This document shows positions 8,229-16,047 of a stretch of DNA of 64,000 bases, piece by piece. The notes below the pieces were generated by a model. The model was not told the DNA's origin. It saw only the letters and a program-made list of their open reading frames with translations, and ran no database searches. Source of the DNA: Stutzerimonas stutzeri (lineage in GTDB: Bacteria; Pseudomonadota; Gammaproteobacteria; Pseudomonadales; Pseudomonadaceae). The stretch is from assembly GCF_002890915.1 (NCBI RefSeq), contig NZ_POUT01000003.1:310001-374000 (forward strand). The letters are read 5' to 3'. The position numbers and the translations under genes were made by a program. Position 1 is the first letter of the stretch, and each line of letters starts with the position of its first letter.

Positions 8229-8760
8229 ATCCCACCACGACGCACTTCGTAGGAGCGGGCCATGCCCGCGAGTCCAGGCTGCGCAGAAACATCGCGGGCA
8301 TGGCCCGCTCCTACAAGGCCGCAAGCAGTGTGGTTTCGGCCTTGTCGCGGCGATGTTCCTGATCATCGTGATTGCCGGTGTCATCGCTGCCATGTGGCGT
8401 ATATCGGTCACTCAAACCGCTACCAGCAGTCTTTCCTTGCAACAAGCTCGTGCTTATCAGGTTGCGCGGGCGGGATTGGAGTGGGGAATTTCCCGTTTTC
8501 TGAACGATGAAGTTTGTACCGCGTCGCCTTTTGCCGTGCCAGGGTTCGATGGCTTCGTGGTTAAGGTCGAGTGCCCCTCCAGTCAGTGGGTGGAACGCGA
8601 TGATCTGCTTGAGGAAGGGCCACGGAATATCGAAATTCAGAACATCCTCGCTACGGCAGAATATTCGAATGCCGGAAGTTCTGATTATGCATATCGGCAG
8701 CTTTCGGCAGTGGTGGAAAAGTCTGGGGAAATAACCGTTGCCCCTGGGGAGGAGGAATGA
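8218..8760 (+). CDS. mshP: MshP-like minor pilin with a leader rewritten by a repeat
   Basis: The body is a clear MshP: prepilin site CG before FGLVAAMFLIIVIAGVIAAM, then a small domain ending in GEEE. In frame, however, no start codon lies just before that site; the 66-base palindrome at 8249-8314 occupies it. The nearest ATG is 8218, inside the end of mshO, giving 180 residues with a leader of about 37 residues, part of it encoded by the repeat. The next in-frame ATG is inside the hydrophobic helix and would remove the processing site. Start therefore uncertain; a non-ATG start or loss of function cannot be excluded. Confidence 0.65.
   Translation: MCPESHHDALRRSGPCPRVQAAQKHRGHGPLLQGRKQCGFGLVAAMFLIIVIAGVIAAMWRISVTQTATSSLSLQQARAYQVARAGLEWGISRFLNDEVCTASPFAVPGFDGFVVKVECPSSQWVERDDLLEEGPRNIEIQNILATAEYSNAGSSDYAYRQLSAVVEKSGEITVAPGEEE
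8249..8314. repeat. GTAGGAGCGGGC-type perfect palindrome
   Basis: Two perfect 23-base arms (8249-8271 and 8292-8314) are separated by 20 bases. The arm begins GTAGGAGCGGGCCATGCCCG. Related, less perfect copies are at 20596-20631, 44348-44385 and 53862-53938. It lies 20 bases after the mshO stop and inside the reading frame of mshP, where it forms most of the N-terminal leader. Family resemblance is to REP elements headed by GTAG. Confidence 0.9.
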
Positions 8761-11700
8761 AAGCAACCACCGCCATCATGCGTTGTTTGGCTCTCGCCGC
8801 GTTTGTGCTCAGCACTTCTGTCCAAGCTGCAACATATAATCTGAGCAATGGCCAATACCCACCCTGTTCGAGCAACAACTGGACGGTAAGCGGTACAACC
8901 TACACTTGTAATTACGGAAGAATCACGCTGAAGGCGGGCGATACGGTTATTGCCAGCACACAAGCTATTCTCTGGGCGGAAAGTGGATTCACTATCCATG
9001 CAAGCACTATTGGCTCTGTAGGGAATGGCATGGTACTGCGTGCTTCTTATGGAGATATCCAGATATCGGGGTCAAGCAATGCCAAAAGTGTGGTTTACGG
9101 TTCCGTCATAGGCGCAAATGTAGACCTCGTTGATACGACGGTGAAGGGAGGCGTTTCCGGTTCTGGTAATGCAATGATGGTGCGTAGCTCGATTGAGGGA
9201 AATGTCGAGTTCAGCAATGAAATAACTCTGGTCGATACGACGGTAAATGGTTTTGTCAGTAGCGCAAATCGAGAGATAACTCTGACTGGAGGTCGCATAG
9301 GTGGGGACATAACCAGCTCCGGCGGTAGAGGGGTTTTCATTGATGGCACGGCGGTGGAAGGAAATATTTCCTCGGCCAATACGATATTGATCTCAAGCGC
9401 AAGTATCACGGGTAATGTGGCGAGTAACTGCTGCAAGATAACTGTGAATTCATCCTCGATAGTAGGAAATATTTCTGCGCCGGGGAATCCTATCGAGCTG
9501 AATGATTCCGATGTTGTGGGGACGGTCAGCAATACGAACCGGATTTATCTGAATGATTCGGTTGTATATGGCGATGTATTGGCTGCGACTGGCTGGGGGA
9601 GTCAGGTGACAATACAAGGTACTGGCCTCAGTCGAATATACGGTCAATGTGCCTATAGTGGTTTGTCCCCAACGAGCTTATGCAGCGACTCCACGGATAT
9701 AAACGAAATACTGCCATTATATCTGCGCTTCGATGAGGCGAGCTGGCTCAACTCAATCGTGCATAATGGCGGAACACTTGGTGTGACCGTTACCGCCAGT
9801 GGCGCGGCGGTAACGGCTGGTCTGAACCCTGCGTTGCCCGGTACGTGGGGAACCTGTCGTTATGGGGAGTTTGCTGGCAGTGGCCGGATCAGCGTGCCTC
9901 ATCATAGTACGTTGAACTTCAACGATAAGCTCAGTGTAAGTTTCTGGTTGAATGTGAGCGAGCTACCGGCAAGTGGTTCGGTCATCCTGCTTGGTAAGGG
10001 AGATAATTACCGTCTCGAACTTAATGCAGCGGGGCGTCTGGTTTTGACAACCCGCATGTTCGGTCTTCTTTTAAGTAGGGATCTGGTGATAACCACTGAG
10101 ATCGGTGGAGGATGGAATCATGTGGGTTTCACTCTTGAGTATCAATCTTTACTAGTGCTCTTCCCTACTATCAATGCAAAGCTTTATGTCAATGGCGAAT
10201 TGAAAGCCAGTGATTCGGAGACTCTTCTAGCAGGTTGGGGACTTTCGACCAATAGCACGGCCCTGAGTATTGGGGGCAATGGCAGCAAGGGTTTGCGGGG
10301 CTTGATGGATGAAGTTCGTCTTGACAGAGCGCTCTGGGGGGCAATCGAATTCAGCCGACAGGCCAGAGCGAGGCATTGGTGTGGCAGCTCTTCGGCGATT
10401 GATCATTTCGAGTTCGTCACCGGCGAAGGTGCGCATACCTGCAGTCCGCACACGGTTACGCTCAAGGCTTGCACCAATGCCGCTTCGGCTGCATGCCAAC
10501 TCTATCCTGGTACCGTATCGGTGACCTTGACGGGCAACGGCTGGGTTGGTGGTAGCAGCAAGTCTTTGATTAATGGTATCGGTAGTTTCAAACTTCAAGG
10601 GCTGCAACTTCAGATGCCGCTCGGACTCTCTTCTTCGAATCCTCCATCCGCTAGTCAGACACTCTGCCTGATTGGCGATGCGCCGCCGTCATCCGCATGT
10701 ATTTTGAATTTTTCGCAGAGTGGCTTCATTTTCGATGTGCCGAACATGGTGGCTTCTCAGGGCGTTCAAAAAGTTCCTATCAGGGCAGTAATCGACAGAG
10801 GGAATCCAGGTAGCCCTAAGTGCGAACCGGCATTCACTGATGAAGACGTGCCGCGCAACATAAAGTTCTGGAGCGAGTTCATTAGCCCGGCCGGGAGCGA
10901 GTTGGCAGTCAGTTCCGAGAGGGTTTGGGTGAATGGTGAGGCGGTGGCGCAGAGCTTTGCTGCAGCTGAGCCACTGTCGCTGTATTTCAATGGTGATGGA
11001 ATTTCTCACATTGACGTGAAATATCGTGAAGCCGGGAAGATGCAGCTGAATGCTCACTACGCTGGCAGTGGCATTGAGGGCGATAGCGGCCTGATGATTG
11101 GCAGTGATGATTTTGTCTCTTCACCGGCAGGCTTTTGCATTACTCCGGAGGAAAGCTGTCCTTCCGGAGACAGTGACTGTCCGGCTTTCCGCCGAGTAGG
11201 GAATTCTTTTGATGCGACCATTAGGCCAGTTGCATGGAGCTCTGACAGCAACATCTGTACGGGAACGACTACTCGTAATTACCGACAGGACAGTCTGACG
11301 CTTGAGCCGGTATTGGTGGCGCCGGTTGGGGGGCATAGTGGAAAAGTACTTACGCCGGCTTCTCGTAGCTATAATCACATGCCTTCTGGTGCTGCCGCCG
11401 GTTGGAATGGCGAGGTCAGCCAGAGCGTGGCGTTTTCGGAAGTTGGCGTGTTTCGTCTGCAAGTTGTACCGCCCTCTGATGCGTATTTCGGGGTGACTGT
11501 GTCTTCCAGTGCCTCGGGCCCGATCGGCCGTTTTTACCCGACCCATTTAAAAGTCGAGGGTACTGGCGCACTTGATCCCGCTTGCAAGGTATTCAGTTAT
11601 CAGGGTCAGCCGATCAGCGTTGCGGGTTCCAATCCGCCAAAATTGACAATAACAGGTTATGGTCAATCATTAGGTGTGGGCGAATATGTCACCCGAAATT

Positions 11701-12476
11701 ATGACTTCCCCGGTTTCTGGAGATTCGATGGCCGGCCACAAGAGGCGTGGTATGCACAAGAGCGCAATATGGAAATTAAAGATCGGTTGAATGCGGATTT
11801 TATTATAACCAATGATCAAGAGATTTCTGGTGATGGGGCGCGTACATATATCTGGAGTGGCGAGTTGACCTACGAGCGGCGCTTCCCGCCAACTGCTGAT
11901 GATTTATTGTTCTCGCTTCAACAGCGATATACCGTCAATGAATTACGAGATAAAGATAGGGTTTGCTATAGTGGGGATGGCGGGTTGACATGTCTTCCTT
12001 ATGAAATGAATATAGAAAATAGTGAGATTCGTTTGGGGCGTCTACGTAATGAAAATGTCATCATTGCAACTGGGCAAAACGGGCAAATACCTCTTCGTCT
12101 GGACCATTGGAATGGTCTTGCATGGGTTTCGGCTGTAGATGAGTGTACAGATGTCTTGTCTGAAATATCCGATTATCCTGATAAAACAAAACCAGGTGGT
12201 CTTTCTAGTGCAGAAGTGGAAGATAAGTGGCCGAATGAAAAACTTGTTATGGTAAAAGGAAAAAGCCCCGTTCCGCTTTGGGGTAGTGTGCAGGTCAAGA
12301 GCTTATTGGCTTCCAAGGGGATTGCAGCAACTTGGCTTTGTCAGGAGGGCTCTCCGGTGAAAGGTGGTGTATGCACCTTCGAGCGCGGTAGTGAGGCGCG
12401 AGCAGATGCCACAGCCACCTTCGGCATTTACCAAGACCCCAAGCCCCTGATCTTCCGCCGCGAAGTCTATCGATAG
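8757..12476 (+). CDS. mshQ: MshQ-like giant surface protein (solenoid, LamG-like and DUF6701-type regions)
   Basis: 1239 residues with a signal peptide (cleavage probably after VQA, residue 24). Residues about 60-300 show irregular repeats of about 22 residues of the type I-x-L-x-D-S-x-V-x-G-D-V, suggesting a beta-solenoid. Residues about 320-550 look like a concanavalin/LamG fold (SVSFWLNVSELPASG, GLMDEVRLDRALWG). The remainder matches the cysteine-containing MshQ C-terminal region known as DUF6701. It starts with an ATGA overlap on mshP and ends the operon before a strong terminator. By position it is probably a tip adhesin or pilus-associated surface protein. Low GC throughout suggests horizontal exchange or diversifying selection. 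Confidence 0.85.
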   Translation: MKATTAIMRCLALAAFVLSTSVQAATYNLSNGQYPPCSSNNWTVSGTTYTCNYGRITLKAGDTVIASTQAILWAESGFTIHASTIGSVGNGMVLRASYGDIQISGSSNAKSVVYGSVIGANVDLVDTTVKGGVSGSGNAMMVRSSIEGNVEFSNEITLVDTTVNGFVSSANREITLTGGRIGGDITSSGGRGVFIDGTAVEGNISSANTILISSASITGNVASNCCKITVNSSSIVGNISAPGNPIELNDSDVVGTVSNTNRIYLNDSVVYGDVLAATGWGSQVTIQGTGLSRIYGQCAYSGLSPTSLCSDSTDINEILPLYLRFDEASWLNSIVHNGGTLGVTVTASGAAVTAGLNPALPGTWGTCRYGEFAGSGRISVPHHSTLNFNDKLSVSFWLNVSELPASGSVILLGKGDNYRLELNAAGRLVLTTRMFGLLLSRDLVITTEIGGGWNHVGFTLEYQSLLVLFPTINAKLYVNGELKASDSETLLAGWGLSTNSTALSIGGNGSKGLRGLMDEVRLDRALWGAIEFSRQARARHWCGSSSAIDHFEFVTGEGAHTCSPHTVTLKACTNAASAACQLYPGTVSVTLTGNGWVGGSSKSLINGIGSFKLQGLQLQMPLGLSSSNPPSASQTLCLIGDAPPSSACILNFSQSGFIFDVPNMVASQGVQKVPIRAVIDRGNPGSPKCEPAFTDEDVPRNIKFWSEFISPAGSELAVSSERVWVNGEAVAQSFAAAEPLSLYFNGDGISHIDVKYREAGKMQLNAHYAGSGIEGDSGLMIGSDDFVSSPAGFCITPEESCPSGDSDCPAFRRVGNSFDATIRPVAWSSDSNICTGTTTRNYRQDSLTLEPVLVAPVGGHSGKVLTPASRSYNHMPSGAAAGWNGEVSQSVAFSEVGVFRLQVVPPSDAYFGVTVSSSASGPIGRFYPTHLKVEGTGALDPACKVFSYQGQPISVAGSNPPKLTITGYGQSLGVGEYVTRNYDFPGFWRFDGRPQEAWYAQERNMEIKDRLNADFIITNDQEISGDGARTYIWSGELTYERRFPPTADDLLFSLQQRYTVNELRDKDRVCYSGDGGLTCLPYEMNIENSEIRLGRLRNENVIIATGQNGQIPLRLDHWNGLAWVSAVDECTDVLSEISDYPDKTKPGGLSSAEVEDKWPNEKLVMVKGKSPVPLWGSVQVKSLLASKGIAATWLCQEGSPVKGGVCTFERGSEARADATATFGIYQDPKPLIFRREVYR

Positions 12477-12477
12477 A

Positions 12478-12514
12478 AAGCAAAAGGGCCGCTCACCGAG
12501 CGGCCCTTTTGCTT
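12478..12514 (+). terminator. Intrinsic terminator after the msh operon
   Basis: A 16-base perfect stem (AAGCAAAAGGGCCGCT with its complement) encloses a 5-base loop and carries a CTTTTGCTT tail, directly after the mshQ stop. The symmetric A/T flanks would let it work in both directions. From here to 12791 I see no gene on either strand. Confidence 0.9.
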
Positions 12515-12791
12515 CGCGAATAAAAGAGGGGATTCCCGGCCTGCCTGTACCGAGGTCCCCGAAACTGGTTCGAGGCAGTCTATGCACTGCATGTGCCAGT
12601 TTCGGTATGACAGGCGTTGGCGAGCAAGAATTGCGCTGCAGGCCTTGTAAATGGGGGCATTGCCAGTGCCAGTCTGACTTGGAGCCCGAGAAAGGGATGT
12701 GCCCGGTGGTCCAGGGCGGGGCCCGCGCAAGTACATGACGCCTGATAGCAGTGCGCACGCCGGGTGGCATGCGCACATTTGGCGCGGAAGG

Positions 12792-13190
12792 TTACTGTTC
12801 GGGCCAGAGGCGGATAGGCGCGCCTTCGCTTGGCCATAGCCGCAGCTGGTCGATCTTGGAAACGTCCCAGCGCTCGACCCGGGTGAGGAGGTCGAGGAAG
12901 TGGTGTTCCTGGTCCATGATCTGCTCGGCGCACAGCTTGCGGGTGCTGCCGAGGTTGCTGAAGCGGATCTGCTGGCCGTCGAGCTCGTAGCTGCCGAACC
13001 AGTGGTTGCAGCCGGCATTGCCGTAGACGCGGTCCGTGCTGAGGGTCAGGGAAACCGGGTTGCGGCCGATCACCGGATCGTTGCCGACCCATTCGGCGAT
13101 GTAGGTGACGTCGTGCTGCAGCAACATGGGCTCGGTCGCGCAGCCGGCGAGGCCGAGAGCCACGACTGCGGGCAGGATGCGGGGCGTCAT
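12792..13190 (-). CDS. META-domain lipoprotein
   Basis: 132 residues. A signal peptide ends in the lipobox LAGC with the lipidated cysteine at residue 17. The rest resembles a META/HslJ-type domain, seen in GNAGCNHWFGSYELDG and the following Cys in KLCAEQIMDQE; these two cysteines are commonly conserved. Such proteins are outer-membrane or periplasmic lipoproteins of uncertain role, sometimes linked to heat shock or novobiocin resistance. The start overlaps the stop of the upstream gene by four bases, so the two form a small operon. Confidence 0.8.
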   Translation of the reverse strand: MTPRILPAVVALGLAGCATEPMLLQHDVTYIAEWVGNDPVIGRNPVSLTLSTDRVYGNAGCNHWFGSYELDGQQIRFSNLGSTRKLCAEQIMDQEHHFLDLLTRVERWDVSKIDQLRLWPSEGAPIRLWPEQ

Positions 13191-13624
13191 GCGTTATTCT
13201 CCTGGCAGCTCGGGCAGAGGTGGCGGCCGTTCTGGCTGGCCCAGCCGAGTTCGGCGATGCGCGCCTCGGCCGCCGGTGCACGAGCGGGCTCGCCCAGCTT
13301 GGCATCGACGGCGAATTCGAAGTCCAGCTGCTTGCCGCAACCGTCGCAGTCGACCTGCCAGTTGAGAATCGCCAGTTCGCGGAACACCGGCCCGCTGGCC
13401 ACCGCCATCCATTGCCCGGGCGGGTTGATCAGGTGGCGCACTTTCTCGACGGTCAGGCGCTGGGACAGGTCGCGGCTGCCTTTGAGGGTGACGATCAGGA
13501 CGTCGCCGGTGCGGATTGAGCCGCCATTGCCGGTGACCTGGTAGCGGCCCGGTGCCAGTGCGCGGCATTCCGTGAGGGTGTGGGCGGGGTTGAGCAGGGT
13601 GTAGCGGAAATCGTGTTCGGCCAT
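13187..13624 (-). CDS. Unknown protein with two CxxC pairs
   Basis: 145 residues, not recognised. The N-terminal two thirds appears to be a small beta-rich domain (GRYQVTGNGGSIRTGDVLIV). Two cysteine pairs, CDGC near residue 93 and CPSC near residue 138, could form a zinc site. No signal peptide or membrane segment, so probably cytoplasmic. It is coupled by overlap to the META lipoprotein gene downstream. The ATG is the first in frame and opens with MAEHDFRYTLLNPAHTLTEC. No function is proposed. Confidence 0.7.
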   Translation of the reverse strand: MAEHDFRYTLLNPAHTLTECRALAPGRYQVTGNGGSIRTGDVLIVTLKGSRDLSQRLTVEKVRHLINPPGQWMAVASGPVFRELAILNWQVDCDGCGKQLDFEFAVDAKLGEPARAPAAEARIAELGWASQNGRHLCPSCQENNA

Positions 13625-13722
13625 GTCTGGATTCGACGGCTGGAAAATGTGCGCATGCTAGCACGATGAAGGGAACGGTTGCGGTCGGGGCGTGTGTCGA
13701 GATGCATGAGGGCATGGGCGCT

Positions 13723-13755
13723 CGTTGGGCTTCGCTGCGCTCAACCGCAACCTAC
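13723..13755 (-). repeat. GTAGGTTG-type palindromic repeat, single copy
   Basis: A minus-strand copy of the element seen at 6857-6977, running from CGTTGGGCTTCG to CAACCTAC on the plus strand. It lies in the 184-base gap between two minus-strand genes. Confidence 0.8.
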
Positions 13756-13808
13756 CGTGTGGTGACCGCAGGTTGTGGTCGAGGCGCGTGCCGAAGCCCG
13801 GCGTCTGC

Positions 13809-14594
13809 CTATCGGTCGAACGTTTCCTTGAAGAAGCGCTGCATGTCGCGCCAGGAGCGTTCGTCGGCTTGCTTCTGGTAGGCCAGGTCCATGCCCTGTT
13901 CCTGGAATTTGTCGGCCCCGGGGTTGGTGAAGCCGTGCTTGGCGCCGGGCAGGCTGACGAACTGGTAGTCGGCGCCGGCCTTGACCATCTCGACGTTCAG
14001 CGCGGCGATGTCGTCGGTGCTGATCATGCTGTCTTCGCTGCCGTGCTCGACCAGCACGCGCGCCTTGACGCTGCCCGGCGCGGCGCGGGTTTCGGTGGCC
14101 AGGGCACCGTGGAAGCTGACCACGCCTTCCAGCGGTACGCCCTGGCGGGCCATGTCCAGCACCACCTTGCCGCCGAAGCAGTAGCCGACTGCGCCCAGCT
14201 TGGCGTCGTCGGTCTGCGGTTGTGCCTTGAGCAGGTCCAGGCCGGCGTTGAAGCGGCCCTTGGCGGCGTCGGCGTCCTTCAGCGCGGCCTGCATGAAGCC
14301 CATGGCGTCCTTGGGATGCTCGGTGTGCTTGCCTTCGCCGTACATGTCGATGGCCAGGGCGCTGTAGCCCAGCCCGGCGAGGTCGCGGGCGCGTTGCTTG
14401 GCATAGTCGTTCAGGCCCCACCATTCATGGACCACGACGATGCCGGGGCGCTTGCCCTCGATGGCATCGTCGTAGGCGTAGTAACCCACCATCTGGGTGC
14501 CGTCGGCGGCGGTGTAGGGGATTTCCTGGGTCTGGATTTCGGCGTTGGCAGCGACGCTGGCAGCCATGAGCAGGCCGAACAGGCAGTGGCGCAT
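13809..14594 (-). CDS. Exported dienelactone hydrolase family protein
   Basis: 261 residues from the ATG preceded by AAGGAG seven bases upstream; the ATG 21 bases earlier has no such site. Residues 1-18 form a signal peptide ending ANA, so it is likely periplasmic. The alpha/beta-hydrolase core shows the dienelactone hydrolase triad: Cys139 in GYCFGG, Asp188 in GSEDSM and His220 in KHGFTNP, and the HEWWGLN motif near residue 56. Family members hydrolyse lactones or esters; the substrate here is unknown. It stands alone, separated by repeats from the nap operon. Confidence 0.87.
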   Translation of the reverse strand: MRHCLFGLLMAASVAANAEIQTQEIPYTAADGTQMVGYYAYDDAIEGKRPGIVVVHEWWGLNDYAKQRARDLAGLGYSALAIDMYGEGKHTEHPKDAMGFMQAALKDADAAKGRFNAGLDLLKAQPQTDDAKLGAVGYCFGGKVVLDMARQGVPLEGVVSFHGALATETRAAPGSVKARVLVEHGSEDSMISTDDIAALNVEMVKAGADYQFVSLPGAKHGFTNPGADKFQEQGMDLAYQKQADERSWRDMQRFFKETFDR

Positions 14595-14716
14595 CGGGGT
14601 CTCCTTGACGGGCAATACGGCGGGCGAATGAGTAATAGGTCACGGAAGGATAGCGGTTCTTCGACCCGCCGGCAGGAGAACGGTTCTGGGCATCGATCGG
14701 TCAGGGCAGGCCTGCG

Positions 14717-14909
14717 GCCTGCAATCGCCGCGAGGGCGCGCCCACCGGGTTTGGCATTGTTACTGGCCGGGGCGGTGCTTTTCGGCGTGTAGGGTGGATG
14801 ACGGCGCAGCCTCATCCACGCGTCGGGCTCGCTGCTGTCCACGGCTCGCCGGATCAAGCGTCTGGCGGCCGGGACCTGGTGGAAAACGCTTCGCGGTTTT
14901 CCACCCTAC
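14717..14909. repeat. Cluster of palindromic repeats
   Basis: Three elements lie together in the 346-base gap between the hydrolase and napC. 14717-14742 is identical over 26 bases to part of the 126-base tandem unit at 3484. 14789-14820 is a GTAGGGTGGATGACG element. The segment ending at 14909 is a minus-strand GTAGGGTGGAAAACC element whose arms are CGAAGCGTTTTCCAC-like. I see no gene in the gap. Confidence 0.75.
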
Positions 14910-14940
14910 GAACGGCATTGCCGCGTGGCCGGGCTCCGGG

Positions 14941-15537
14941 TTACCAGCCCGGCACGCCACGCATGTCCGGCAGCTTGTGGGCGATGCCTTTGTGGCAGTC
15001 GATGCAGGTGGCCTCGCCGCTGGCCAGGGCGGTGGAGTGGAACTGCGCGGCGCGCTTGCTCTGGCGGGTGAAGTCCATGAAGTCGAAGGCATGGCAGTTG
15101 CGGCATTCCAGCGAGTCGTTGGCCTTCAGCCGCGCCCACTCGTGTTCGGCCAGCTCGCGGCGCTTGCCGAGGAACTTCTCGCGGGTGCTGATGGTGCCGA
15201 AGATCTTGCCCCAGACCTCCTTGGAGGCCTGCATCTTGCGCGCGATCTTGTCGGTCCACTGGTGCGGCACGTGGCAGTCCGGGCAGGTGGCGCGCACACC
15301 GGAGCGGTTGCTGTAGTGGATGGTCTCCTTGAGTTCCATGAACACGTTGTCTTCCATCTCGTGGCAGGAGATGCAGAAGGTTTCGGTATTGGTCGCTTCC
15401 AGGGCGGTGTTGAAACCGCCCCAGAAGACGATGCCGGCGATGAATCCGCCCAGGGCGAGCACGCCCAGGCTGAAGTGCACGCTGGGCCGGCGCAGTACGT
15501 CCCAGTAGCGTTTGAGGAATGACAGTAGCGACTTCAT
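14941..15537 (-). CDS. napC: NapC, tetraheme quinol dehydrogenase
   Basis: 198 residues of the NapC/NirT family. One N-terminal membrane anchor (about residues 20-42) is followed by four CxxCH heme sites, CISCH, CPDCH, CRNCH and CIDCH. NapC takes electrons from the quinol pool and passes them to NapB and NapA in the periplasm. It is the last gene of the napEDABC operon, starting 10 bases after the napB stop. Confidence 0.95.
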   Translation of the reverse strand: MKSLLSFLKRYWDVLRRPSVHFSLGVLALGGFIAGIVFWGGFNTALEATNTETFCISCHEMEDNVFMELKETIHYSNRSGVRATCPDCHVPHQWTDKIARKMQASKEVWGKIFGTISTREKFLGKRRELAEHEWARLKANDSLECRNCHAFDFMDFTRQSKRAAQFHSTALASGEATCIDCHKGIAHKLPDMRGVPGW

Positions 15538-15547
15538 CCGGGCCCCC

Positions 15548-16036
15548 TCAATTTCCGTCGGTGGATGGCGAGGTTTCCCGGTACAGCAGCTCGTCGATGT
15601 TCTTGAACTGGTTTTCCACCAGTGGTTTCACATCCTGCTGCGGCACATGGCACTGGGTGCAGAAGTAGCGCCGGGGCGCGACGGCGGCCAGGGTCTGGCT
15701 GTCGCGGTCGGTGTAGTGGGTGATGCTGATCATCGGTGCCTGGGCCCGGGCGCTGTTGGCGCGGCTGTGGCAGGTGAGGCAGCGGTTGCCGTTCTTGTCG
15801 ACCTGGTAGCCACGGATGGTGTGGGGGATGGTCGGCGGTTGCTCGGGGTAGTTGCGTTCGCGCCTGATGTCCTTGTTTTCCTCATCGTGCAGTGGCGGGG
15901 GAGTGAATTCTCGGCTGATGGTGCCGCCCGGGCGGCGGCCATCGGGGGCGGGGGCGTCCAGCGGATAGTCGGTTTCGGCGGCGATGGCCAGGCCGAACAC
16001 CGCGAGCAGGACCAGCGGCAGTAAGCGGAATGTCAT
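15548..16036 (-). CDS. napB: NapB, diheme cytochrome c subunit
   Basis: 162 residues from the ATG preceded by GAGGAGA. Residues 1-20 form a signal peptide ([15 protein letters not shown]). The two heme sites are CLTCH and CTQCH, and the N-terminal extension with the IPHTI segment is typical of NapB. It carries electrons from NapC to the catalytic subunit NapA. A longer frame starting at 16084 would enter napA and is rejected. Confidence 0.93.
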   Translation of the reverse strand: MTFRLLPLVLLAVFGLAIAAETDYPLDAPAPDGRRPGGTISREFTPPPLHDEENKDIRRERNYPEQPPTIPHTIRGYQVDKNGNRCLTCHSRANSARAQAPMISITHYTDRDSQTLAAVAPRRYFCTQCHVPQQDVKPLVENQFKNIDELLYRETSPSTDGN

Positions 16037-16047
16037 GGCGGCTCTCC

